A stretch of 64,000 nt of DNA from a virus: IMG/VR virus record IMGVR_UViG_3300027370_000003, positions 1 to 64,000 of that record; one strand, written 5' to 3'. This document shows positions 56,715 through 64,000 of this stretch, one piece after another. Every line of letters starts with the position of its first letter. Position 1 is the stretch's first letter. Both the position numbers and the translations under genes were made by a program. Under the pieces are notes generated by a model. The model searched no databases. It saw nothing but the letters and a program-made list of their open reading frames with translations, and had not been told where the DNA came from.

Positions 56715-57659
56715 ATGATCCAGCACGGCATCAAGCGCCGGATGGTCATAGCCGTCCCGGCATGGGGGGATTACGTCAAGGTCTTCCTCGGCCCCGTTTT
56801 GCGCAGCCACAGGGCGGCCATAGCCGAGCTTCAGCGCGAGACGGGCGGGACGGTCGATATTCGGTACGTCGTGATGACGGACGCGCCAGAGGCCGTCTCT
56901 AGGGCGCTGGGGGGCTATCCGCTGACCCTCGTCCCGCTGCCCACCTCGTCCGGCCTCGTCTTCCAAACCCTATGCGACGGCCACCGGGAGGCCATAGAGG
57001 CGGCCCGGGAGGGTGACCGGGTCGTTCTCCTCAATGCCGACATCATGGTCTCGACGGGCGCCTTCGCGGCCATCGAGCGCGCCTTCCGGCGGGGCAAGAA
57101 GGCCGTGGTCTGCGGCGGGACGCGGACGCTGCTCCGCCCTTGGCACCGGTATCCTCCGCCGCTGCCTGGGCGCGCGCTCGCCTGGTGGGCGTACCAGCAC
57201 GCGCACCCGATTACGAAACTGATGTTTTGGGGCACCGGCACGACCGGCTATCCGTGCACGGTCTATTTCAGGAAGGGTGACAACGTCGTGCTGCGAGGTT
57301 TTCACATCCACCCGATCGCCATCGTCAAGGACCGGGATCTTCCGTTCTCAGGCTCGATCGACCTCAACCTGATGGACAACTACCGCTTCGAGGAGACGCA
57401 TCTCGTGACCGATTCGGCTGAACTCGCCATCGCCGAAATCTCCGCCGAGTGGAAGAAGCACGACGATTCGGGGAGACCTTTCGATGTCGCGACGATCACG
57501 GAGTGGGCAATCAGGGGCGCGCGATCAAGCCACTGGTGGAATTTCCGCCATCGTATTATCATCGCCGGAGATGCAACGGCCGACGCAGGGGACACGGCGG
57601 TCGCCGAGGAAGTTCTAAGGCTCTGTCCCTATACCGCTGCCCTTGAGGCGGCGCTCTGA
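56715..57659 (+). CDS. Glycosyltransferase-like protein 2
   Basis: 314 residues. VIAVPAWGDYVKVFLGPVLR, VVLLNADIMVS, VVCGGTRTLLRPW, LMFWGTGTTG, FHIHPIAIVKDRDLPFSGSI, NLMDNYRFEETHLV. Same motif order as the protein at 43798. Likely a GT-A-like sugar transferase; acceptor unknown. Has its own upstream hairpin. Confidence 0.65.
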   Translation: MIQHGIKRRMVIAVPAWGDYVKVFLGPVLRSHRAAIAELQRETGGTVDIRYVVMTDAPEAVSRALGGYPLTLVPLPTSSGLVFQTLCDGHREAIEAAREGDRVVLLNADIMVSTGAFAAIERAFRRGKKAVVCGGTRTLLRPWHRYPPPLPGRALAWWAYQHAHPITKLMFWGTGTTGYPCTVYFRKGDNVVLRGFHIHPIAIVKDRDLPFSGSIDLNLMDNYRFEETHLVTDSAELAIAEISAEWKKHDDSGRPFDVATITEWAIRGARSSHWWNFRHRIIIAGDATADAGDTAVAEEVLRLCPYTAALEAAL

Positions 57660-57677
57660 CACAGAGGAACTGCCGCT

Positions 57678-57977
57678 ATGCCCCAAGGTCCCATTCAGGT
57701 CATCGACTTTGCCGACGGCACGAAAACCGCCCTCAACGTTAACCAGCCGATTGCGCTATCCGGCAGAATGCTCGCCAGCATCAACGTGGTCACGGCCGGG
57801 ACCGGCGTCGGCACGATCTACGACTCGGCATCGACGGCGAACTGCACCACGGCGAACGCGGTCTGCCCGATTCCGGACACGGCCGGCGGGACCACGGTTG
57901 CTCTCGGCATTCCCGTTCAGAACGGCATCGCCATCCAGCCCGGCGCGGGGCAGATGCTCACGGTGGTCTACCGCTGA
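57678..57977 (+). CDS. Small beta-sandwich virion protein B
   Basis: 99 residues, paralogue of 52026..52316 (see there). NVNQPIALSGRMLASINVVT; TVVYR at the end matches SVVYQ. Placed before the tail sheath. Confidence 0.72.
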   Translation: MPQGPIQVIDFADGTKTALNVNQPIALSGRMLASINVVTAGTGVGTIYDSASTANCTTANAVCPIPDTAGGTTVALGIPVQNGIAIQPGAGQMLTVVYR

Positions 57978-58015
57978 TCCGCGGCTTCTGATTCGCCCTC
58001 GAAGGGAAGGCCGCC

Positions 58016-59662
58016 ATGACAAATCCCATAGTCAGCGTAAGCGTGAGCGTACAAATCGCGCCGGCGCCATCGACGCTGCAAAAGCAGGGTGCCTTCATCT
58101 CGCAAGGATCGACGAACACGTCCCCGGGGACGATGTCGCTGCTGACGCAGTATTCGGGGCTCGCGTCCTTGCTCAAGGGCGCGCTGGCAATCTCTTCGCT
58201 GACCTACGCCGGCGGCACGATCACGGCGATCACGGCGACCCCGCACGGTTTTGCTATCGGCGACACGATCGAACTGACGATCGCGGCGGCGGCTCCTTCC
58301 GGCTACAACGGCACGTTCCTCTGCCAGATCACCGGCACGTCGTCCTTCGCTTACGTCGTTCCGTCGAACCCCGGCGCCAACACCGCGCCCGGAACTTACA
58401 CCGAGGAAGACGTCGCCGAACTCGTCGCGATGGCGACCACGTTCTTCGCCCAAGGTTCCGCGCAGGCAGTCTCCATCCTCGAGCTTGGGCCCGGCAACGC
58501 CTCCGACGGCGTGACCTTCCTGACGGCTTGGATCGCGGCGAATCCCGGCACGTTCTATTCCTTTCTTGTTCCTCGCTACTGGGATGGCAACGCCTCGTTC
58601 CTGGCGATGCTCGGCAACTTCAATGCCACGACGGCAAAACTCTACTTCTTCGTCACGACGACGCTTGCCACCTACGGCCTCTACACGTCGCTCCAGAAGT
58701 GCTGCGTGCCGCTGATCGAGGCGCCGGCCTACGGCGCGTGGGCGGCGAACGCTCTCACAGCGCTTTCCTTCAGCGCCGGGTCCGGGGCGGGCAACGTCAC
58801 CGCGACGACCACAACGGCTCACGGCGTCCTACCGGGGCAGTATTTCACGATCTCGGGATGCATCCCGGCCGCCTACAACGGGACCTTCCTGGCGTTGCCC
58901 GGCACGACCGGAAGCACGCTGGTCTACGCGGTGGCCTCGAACCCCGGACCGGAGACGACGCTCGGCACGCTCGTTGCCAGCCAGTACACGTCGGGCGGAA
59001 TCCCGGTCACCGAGTTCAGCCTCGCGGCGGTCTTCTGGGTGACGCTGAACTACAGCCCGTCGTCGACGAACAAGGTGACGCAACTCAACCAAGCCTTCGT
59101 GGTTGGGGTGACGCCGTTCCCGTTGCAGGGCAACGCGGCACTGCTGACGACGCTCAACGGCGCGGCGATCAACGTGATCGGAACCGGCGCGCAGGGCGGC
59201 ATCTCGAACACGCTGGTCCAGGGCGGATTCACCAAGGACGGGAATCCGTTCAAGTACTGGTATTCGATCGACTGGGTACAGATAAACCTCGCCCAAGCCG
59301 TCACCGCGGCGATCATCAACGGCGCGAACAATCCGCAAAACCCGGTCGATTACAATCAAGCCGGCGTCAACGTCCTGCAGCAAGCGGCCGTCAACACGAT
59401 GAACACCGGCATCGGCGACGGCCTCGTTCTCTATCCGACCAAGGGAACGACACTGAGCGCACCTGCTTTCCAAGCCGCGCTCGACGCCGGGACCTACAAC
59501 ACGAACACGCTGGTCAACGCTGATCCGTTCGCGAGCTACGTGGTCGAGAACCCGAACGATTACGGGCTCGGGCGCTACAACGGCATCTCCGTGATTTACA
59601 CGCCGCTGCGGGGATTCCAGACGGTGCTTATCAACGTCGTGGTGTCGAACTTCGCGGGATGA
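58016..59662 (+). CDS. Tail sheath protein with two inserted beta modules
   Basis: 548 residues. Sheath landmarks: AFISQGSTNTSPGTMSLLTQ at the start, SILELGPGNASDGVTFLTAW, then NTLVQGGFTKDGNPFKYWYS and ADPFASYVVENPNDYGLGRY at the end. Two inserts at ~61-129 and ~249-320 share the pattern TPHGF..GD....I......P.GYNGTF...I followed by F.YV..SNPG; they interrupt the sheath core and are probably surface domains. Contractile tail. Confidence 0.87.
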   Translation: MTNPIVSVSVSVQIAPAPSTLQKQGAFISQGSTNTSPGTMSLLTQYSGLASLLKGALAISSLTYAGGTITAITATPHGFAIGDTIELTIAAAAPSGYNGTFLCQITGTSSFAYVVPSNPGANTAPGTYTEEDVAELVAMATTFFAQGSAQAVSILELGPGNASDGVTFLTAWIAANPGTFYSFLVPRYWDGNASFLAMLGNFNATTAKLYFFVTTTLATYGLYTSLQKCCVPLIEAPAYGAWAANALTALSFSAGSGAGNVTATTTTAHGVLPGQYFTISGCIPAAYNGTFLALPGTTGSTLVYAVASNPGPETTLGTLVASQYTSGGIPVTEFSLAAVFWVTLNYSPSSTNKVTQLNQAFVVGVTPFPLQGNAALLTTLNGAAINVIGTGAQGGISNTLVQGGFTKDGNPFKYWYSIDWVQINLAQAVTAAIINGANNPQNPVDYNQAGVNVLQQAAVNTMNTGIGDGLVLYPTKGTTLSAPAFQAALDAGTYNTNTLVNADPFASYVVENPNDYGLGRYNGISVIYTPLRGFQTVLINVVVSNFAG

Positions 59663-59673
59663 GGAACTGAAAC

Positions 59674-60123
59674 ATGGCCGGTCCAGGAAATCCCCTCGTC
59701 GCGCAAGGTGTTTTGAACCGGATTCGCGGCTCAGTCGTCTGGGCAAACTTCTCTGCGCTGAACGTCACGGCGCCTTATCTCGACAAGGAAGGTATTAACC
59801 TTCGGCTCGAAGGTGAGATGTCGATGCAGCACGGCACGATGTCGGGTATCGTGCAATCGCCCGAACCATACGTTCCAGTGTCGGTCGTCATCGCCCTGTT
59901 GAAGACGCAGGCGCTATCCGATTCCTATAAGACGCAGTTCGAAGCAAACGCAGTGCTCGGCCCAGGAACCGTCTGGCCGGACGTTTCGACTGGATTGTCG
60001 CAGTTCAACCTGCACAACATGTCGATCCAGAGCGTCGGAGACCTTCTCTTCAACGGCACCACGCCGATTTTTGCTGTGACCTGCCGCGGGTTCTACTTGG
60101 TAAATTCGTCCATCTGGAATTAA
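59674..60123 (+). CDS. Tail tube protein
   Basis: 149 residues. NRIRGSVVWANFSALNVTAP, LDKEGINLRLEGEMSMQHGT, SPEPYVPVSVVIALLKTQAL is the pattern of small tube proteins that follow the sheath gene in this tail type. Confidence 0.8.
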   Translation: MAGPGNPLVAQGVLNRIRGSVVWANFSALNVTAPYLDKEGINLRLEGEMSMQHGTMSGIVQSPEPYVPVSVVIALLKTQALSDSYKTQFEANAVLGPGTVWPDVSTGLSQFNLHNMSIQSVGDLLFNGTTPIFAVTCRGFYLVNSSIWN

Positions 60124-60155
60124 ATCGTCGTCAAGTAGTCAACAGGGGCATTACT

Positions 60156-60860
60156 TTGCGCATCGACCGCCGCTTGAATCTCATTGTGCCGATCTACGGC
60201 GAGGAGGTGCCGCGGCGCGACGCCTCCGGCGCCATCGTCATGGCAGACGGCGAGCCGGTAATGGATCAGCCGGTGATCGCCCATGTTCACTCGATACCGT
60301 TATCGACCGATGTGGTTGATCGGTACTTCATGATTCTCGGACAGACCTACACGACGATTTTCACGCAAGGACTCGGCATTGTTGGGGGACCACCCTTCGC
60401 GATGCGAATCCTCAAGATGCTCGCGACACAGCAGAAGATTTGGGAAGACGATCCCCAATCCGGGCTGGTCGGCGTCAAGCACGGTGTGATCGACGAAATG
60501 ATAAGATTGACGACCGTTGCCGTTCCAGAGGGCAATGGCTGGATGGGCGTTCCGCTCGACATTGCTGTGGGTCGCAATTTCATCACGGCGGAGGACAAGG
60601 CGGAGGTCGAGAACGCCATCGTTTTTTTTATTGTCGGTTCGGCGACGCTGCCTCTCGCGCAGCGCAAGGCGGTACTGATAGCCGCAGCAAATGCGTCGGG
60701 TGCTCAAATATCGCCGTTGAGCTTTACGGAGTTCACGGATTCCTTGAAGACGTCGACCGGGATCGTCAGTTCTGGCGAGAAGTCCCCTGCTCCTGCTCCC
60801 GCCGCGCCCGGACCTGCGAATGCGATGGTGGACGGGAAACCTGTATCGGTGCCAGTTTAA
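60156..60860 (+). CDS. Tail assembly chaperone (gpG-like)
   Basis: 234 residues from TTG 60156 after GTCAACAGGGG. IPLSTDVVDRYFMILGQTYT, RILKMLATQQKIWEDD and an Ala/Pro-rich end. Its place between tube and tape measure and an open downstream frame without a start fit a frameshifting tail chaperone. Confidence 0.75.
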   Translation: MRIDRRLNLIVPIYGEEVPRRDASGAIVMADGEPVMDQPVIAHVHSIPLSTDVVDRYFMILGQTYTTIFTQGLGIVGGPPFAMRILKMLATQQKIWEDDPQSGLVGVKHGVIDEMIRLTTVAVPEGNGWMGVPLDIAVGRNFITAEDKAEVENAIVFFIVGSATLPLAQRKAVLIAAANASGAQISPLSFTEFTDSLKTSTGIVSSGEKSPAPAPAAPGPANAMVDGKPVSVPV

Positions 60861-60982
60861 GCTACGCCGCCGGAGAGGGCTTCGCGGAGTTCGTCGGCGA
60901 CGTCGAGGGCTTCCGCTACGCGACCGCGGCGGAGTGGCGTGATAGGCTGCTCCTCGCCCTCCTGATGAAGAAGGCGCCGTGA
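60861..60982 (+). other. Putative -1 frameshift extension of the tail chaperone (gpGT-like)
   Basis: The frame one base back stays open to the TGA at 60982 and encodes SLSYAAGEGFAEFVGDVEGF, YATAAEWRDRLLLALLMKKA, but has no start codon. Candidate slip sites: GGGAAAC near 60834 (register not ideal) and a perfect in-frame T TTT TTT at 60623. Confidence 0.5.
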
Positions 60983-60983
60983 C

Positions 60984-62657
60984 GTGACTGTAAAATCGAT
61001 CATCGATGTGGATTTGAACGATGCCAAGTTCATGGCGTTCAAAAAGCTGCACGACCAATACACGGCCGCGCTCGCGAAGGCGCCAGCCCAATGGTCGATG
61101 GTCAATGCTGCAATCGGGAAGACCACAGAGTCGACGCGCAAGCAGTTGACCGTAACGCGCCAACTCGCGGCGGAGGCGGCGAAGGTCCCGGCGTCGCTCG
61201 AAGCCGCTGTCGTGAAGTGGACAGCAATCGACCGAATCACCCGGAACGTCGCGGGGACGGTCGGCTCGATCGCGCAGTCGATCTTCCGCATCGGGGCGGT
61301 GACCGGTGTGGTTGGGGGTTTGTTAGGGCTGGGAGGCCTCTTCGGCATTGATCGGATGGCCTACGGCGCTGCGGCGGGGCGGCGATCATCGCTCGGCCTA
61401 GGCCTCGGCTACGGCTCACAGCAGTCCTTCGGCGCGAACTTCGGCCGGCTGGTCGACCCCGAGTCGTTCCTGTCCGCCGTCGCCGGAGCGAAGTTCGACG
61501 TCAACCAGCGGGTCGGCCTCCTCGGCGCCGGGCTGACGCAGGGAGACTTGGCTGGCGATACGGCGCAGACCGCCGTCGCCTTGCTGCAGAACCTCAAGCG
61601 GATCGCCGACACGACGAACCCGGTGCTATTCGGCCAGGTCATCGGTGCCCGCCGCTTGGGGCAGTTCGTCTCCCCGGAAGACCTGGAACGGCTCCGCAAC
61701 ACGTCGCCGCAGGAGTTTCAGCAGCTCCTCCGCGGCTACCAGACCAACGTCGGGAAAAACAACGTTCCGGGAGACGTCCTGAAGGGTTGGCAGGACTTCA
61801 CGACGCAGCTTCAGAACGCCGGAAACTCGATCTTCAACACGTTCGTTCGGGGACTTTCCCCTCTCGCCCCGGGACTGACGCGGCTGTCCGACGCGGCGGA
61901 AAAGACGATCCACAGCTTCATGGCGTCGCCGGCTCTCGGGGATTGGATCAAGAAGGTCGACGTCGGGCTCGAGAAGTTCGCCGGCTACGTTGGCACGCCG
62001 GAGTTTCAGAAGAACGTCGAATCGTTCGTCGAGGGGCTTTCGAAGCTCGCGTCGACGGTATGGCGATTCGTCCAATGGTTCGGCGGCGGGACGGGCGGTG
62101 CGCACGTCGCAGACCGCGCCAAATGGGCGCGGCTTCACGGTATGGGCCTCGAAACGTCAGGGGAGATGCGCGCGCGCCGGGCGGCCGGAACGGAAACCGC
62201 GCTCGGGCAACTCGGCCGCATCTTCGGGATCGGCGGCGGCACGATGACGATGGACCAGCTTATGGGCGTGGTCCGCAAATCCGAGGCGAGCGGCGACCAA
62301 GCAGTCAGCCCGAAGGGCGCGATCGGCCGTTACCAGATCATGCCGGGGACCGGGGCGATGTACGGTGCAACTCCGCAGCAGCTTATGGACCCGGCGACGA
62401 ACGAGGCGGTGGCGCGAAAATATCTCGCCTCGCTTGTCCAAAAGTACCACGGCGACACGCAGAAGGTTCTCGCGGCCTATAACTCAGGACCGGGGCGAGA
62501 GGATGCTGTCCTTGCCGGCAAGCAGAGAATGCCGAACGAAACCGCTCGATATGTCGACCGTGCAAAAGGTCTTGACGGCTACGCGCCCACGGTGGTGACC
62601 ATCGAGAACAAGGCCGGCGCCGATGTCGCGGTGTCGATTAACGGATTGAAAAACTAA
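60984..62657 (+). CDS. Tape measure protein with lytic transglycosylase domain
   Basis: 557 residues from GTG 60984. Helical N-terminal half with one membrane-like stretch (AVTGVVGGLLGLGGLFGI), C-terminal SLT domain ~415-510: VVRKSEASGDQAVSPKGAIG (catalytic Glu), RYQIMPGTGAMYG, YLASLVQKYHGDTQKVLAAY, NSGPG. Sets tail length and opens the cell wall during injection. Short for its class, so the tail should be short. Confidence 0.88.
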   Translation: MTVKSIIDVDLNDAKFMAFKKLHDQYTAALAKAPAQWSMVNAAIGKTTESTRKQLTVTRQLAAEAAKVPASLEAAVVKWTAIDRITRNVAGTVGSIAQSIFRIGAVTGVVGGLLGLGGLFGIDRMAYGAAAGRRSSLGLGLGYGSQQSFGANFGRLVDPESFLSAVAGAKFDVNQRVGLLGAGLTQGDLAGDTAQTAVALLQNLKRIADTTNPVLFGQVIGARRLGQFVSPEDLERLRNTSPQEFQQLLRGYQTNVGKNNVPGDVLKGWQDFTTQLQNAGNSIFNTFVRGLSPLAPGLTRLSDAAEKTIHSFMASPALGDWIKKVDVGLEKFAGYVGTPEFQKNVESFVEGLSKLASTVWRFVQWFGGGTGGAHVADRAKWARLHGMGLETSGEMRARRAAGTETALGQLGRIFGIGGGTMTMDQLMGVVRKSEASGDQAVSPKGAIGRYQIMPGTGAMYGATPQQLMDPATNEAVARKYLASLVQKYHGDTQKVLAAYNSGPGREDAVLAGKQRMPNETARYVDRAKGLDGYAPTVVTIENKAGADVAVSINGLKN

Positions 62658-62658
62658 A

Positions 62659-63399
62659 ATGGGCATATCCGCCGGTTATGACGCATTTCGATTATCGTTC
62701 GAAATTTGCCCACTGATTCTCACAGGTGGCATCGCAACGCTGATTCCCGGCGGCGCCCTTCCAATAATTTCAATTACGGAGAGCCTGAATTTTGTCGATG
62801 GACTTTTGTCCGGCGGCGATGACCTCGACCTCGACGACTTCTTCGCGCACTTCGTCCCGATGCCCGGGTCATCTCTGATCGACCAGCAGGTCGCGAAGTA
62901 TCCGCTGGCGAACCAGACCGTGGCGGCGAACGCGGTGATCACGCAACCGCTCACGATCTCGATGAGGATGATCTGCCCCGCCAAAGGTCCGGGAGGTTAC
63001 GCGACGAAGCTCGCGACGATCATGGCGCTGCAGGCGGTTTTGAAGCAGCACAACGCCTCCGGGGGAACGTACATCGTCGCGACGCCGTCCTACTTTTACA
63101 CGAACTGCCTCATGGTCGGGATGAAGGACACGTCGAACAGCGGCAGCGCGCAGGCGCAGAACACCTATCAACTCGATTTCGAGCAGCCGCTTTTGACGCT
63201 CGCGGCCGCGCAGGCGGCGCAAAATAATCTGATGTCGCAGATCACGTCGGGCGTTCCGATCAGCGGAGTGCCAGCGTGGAGCGGTCTCGGACCGCCGACC
63301 GGAAATCCACAAAGCCTCGCGGCAGTCGGAACTATTCCAGCGGCGTCCAATACCGCAGGAACCGGCGTCGGTGTGCCGCTGATCGGGGGCGGCCAGTGA
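62659..63399 (+). CDS. Tail-tip/baseplate protein
   Basis: 246 residues. LSFEICPLILTGGIATLIPG, GALPIISITESLN, FFAHFVPMPGSSLIDQQVAK, then PLTISMRMICPAKGPGGYAT; follows the tape measure as in simple contractile tails. Gly/Pro/Ser-rich end. Precise part unknown. Confidence 0.7.
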   Translation: MGISAGYDAFRLSFEICPLILTGGIATLIPGGALPIISITESLNFVDGLLSGGDDLDLDDFFAHFVPMPGSSLIDQQVAKYPLANQTVAANAVITQPLTISMRMICPAKGPGGYATKLATIMALQAVLKQHNASGGTYIVATPSYFYTNCLMVGMKDTSNSGSAQAQNTYQLDFEQPLLTLAAAQAAQNNLMSQITSGVPISGVPAWSGLGPPTGNPQSLAAVGTIPAASNTAGTGVGVPLIGGGQ

Positions 63400-63905
63400 C
63401 AACGATAATCAACTTTGCCCCATCGGCGGTTCAGCCGTTCCAGTTCAGCCCGACGCTCGACGGGCAGCAGTACAACGCGATCATCACTTGGAACATCTTC
63501 CGCGGGCCGAACAACGCGACTTTCGGTTTTTATTTGAATTTGTACGATTTGAGCGGAAATTTGATCGTGTCTCGCGCGCTTTCCGGATCAGCCATCGGCC
63601 TCAATTTGCAGGCGCTCACATGGTCGAACGGAATTGCAACTGCGGTGACAGTTACCCCTCACAATTATAAAATCGGCAAATCGATTCCGCTCGCGATAGC
63701 TGGCGCAGTTCCCGATGGCTTCAATGGCGTCGCGCAGTGCTACATCATCAGCCCGACGAGTTTCACCTTCGCGCTCGCGACAAATCCAGGAGCGGCGACT
63801 GCATTCGGCTCGGCAAGTTACAATATAAATTTGGTGGGCGGATATTTTTTAACGTCGAGTCTCGTTTTCAGGACTCAGAACAGACAATTTGAGGTCAGTC
63901 CGTAG
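63396..63905 (+). CDS. Baseplate plug protein (Pam3 gp18-like) with inserted beta module
   Basis: 169 residues from GTG 63396 (GTGA overlap). PFQFSPTLDGQQYNAIITWN, FYLNLYDLSGNLIVSRALSG and INLVGGYFLTSSLVFR ending QFEVSP match baseplate plug proteins. Residues ~73-143 (VTPHNYKIGKSIPLAIAGAV, PDGFNG, SFTFALATNPG) interrupt that core and match the two sheath modules. Confidence 0.82.
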   Translation: MTTIINFAPSAVQPFQFSPTLDGQQYNAIITWNIFRGPNNATFGFYLNLYDLSGNLIVSRALSGSAIGLNLQALTWSNGIATAVTVTPHNYKIGKSIPLAIAGAVPDGFNGVAQCYIISPTSFTFALATNPGAATAFGSASYNINLVGGYFLTSSLVFRTQNRQFEVSP

Positions 63906-64000
63906 ATTCAGGCTTTGGCCAGTTCGGATATTTTTCGCGGTCTATAACCGGTCGAGTTACAGCCCAAATTTTTTCTGGATGGTCAGGCCACTTCTCATAC
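63895..64000 (-). CDS. Minus-strand gene, C-terminal end only (partial)
   Basis: Frame open from the window edge to TGA at 63895: YEKWPDHPEKIWAVTRPVID then REKYPNWPKPESTD. Trp/Pro-rich and protein-like; the start lies beyond the window. Overlaps the plug gene end by 11 bp. Confidence 0.55.
   Translation of the reverse strand, partial: YEKWPDHPEKIWAVTRPVIDREKYPNWPKPESTD

Noticed and set aside
57643-59523. 626-codon open frame over the sheath gene
   Set aside because: Arg/His/Gly-rich frame shadow; the sheath frame has family motifs and a normal start.
1-64000. CRISPR array
   Set aside because: No set of regularly spaced direct repeats with unique spacers was seen; the only spaced repeats are the short phased ones in the IS element.

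Overview
The window is a 64 kb piece of a tailed-phage (or prophage) genome from a GC-rich alphaproteobacterial host. The host guess (Hyphomicrobiales, Bradyrhizobium/Rhodopseudomonas-like) rests on the secreted protein at 3000..3806, whose mature N-terminus (ADMPLKAPPP) is typical of outer-membrane proteins of that group, and on many small phage proteins of types I know from rhizobial prophages. A contractile-tail sheath, tube, short tape measure and baseplate-plug order at 58016..63905 indicates a myovirus. The window opens inside a tail-fibre-like gene and closes just after the baseplate plug, so the missing part of the map is probably baseplate/fibre genes.

Layout. (1) 1..5623, plus strand: end of a fibre gene, endolysin, holin-like protein, small exported proteins, an outer-membrane-like secreted protein and coiled-coil membrane proteins; three good intrinsic terminators lie here. 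(2) 5773..9246: a phage gene for a secreted Cys-rich protein split by a 2,947-bp IS1-like transposon with 25-bp inverted repeats, an 8-bp target duplication and cargo (AAA+ ATPase, small membrane protein, small basic protein). Removing the element restores an intact frame. (3) 9203..18872, minus strand: a tightly overlapping early operon with a YqaJ exonuclease/ERF annealing pair, HIRAN protein, HNH-AP2 endonuclease, DUF5131 protein and many small proteins. (4) 18984..34433, plus strand: HTH regulator, RuvC-like resolvase, two DNA methyltransferases (one fused to ParB), replication-loader-like genes, tyrosine-integrase-like protein and a long string of small accessory genes. (5) 34786..63905, plus strand: terminase, portal, head morphogenesis, Nudix-DUF2213 protease with a nested scaffold, major capsid, decoration proteins, tail. 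This late operon is punctuated by three GIY-YIG homing endonucleases, two paralogous glycosyltransferase-like genes, a class I methyltransferase, a minus-strand group of three small genes and three minus-strand tRNAs (Gln-UUG, Pro-UGG, Thr-UGU).

How it works together: the leftward and rightward early operons diverge from 18873..18983; recombination genes and DNA methylation act early; no DNA polymerase, primase or replicative helicase is visible, so replication probably recruits the host machinery through the loader-like genes near 22.4 kb. Head and tail genes follow the usual order, and lysis genes follow the fibre gene as the circular map wraps. Most starts are translationally coupled (ATGA, GTGA, TGATG overlaps), and at least a dozen uncoupled genes share an extended ribosome-binding sequence TCAACAGGGGA.

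The most notable observations are the cargo-bearing IS1-like element with helically phased repeats between its divergent genes, the homing endonuclease at 52379 that left a duplicated start of its target gene, the nested scaffold inside a Nudix fusion, and a beta-rich module of about 70 residues shared by the sheath and the baseplate plug.
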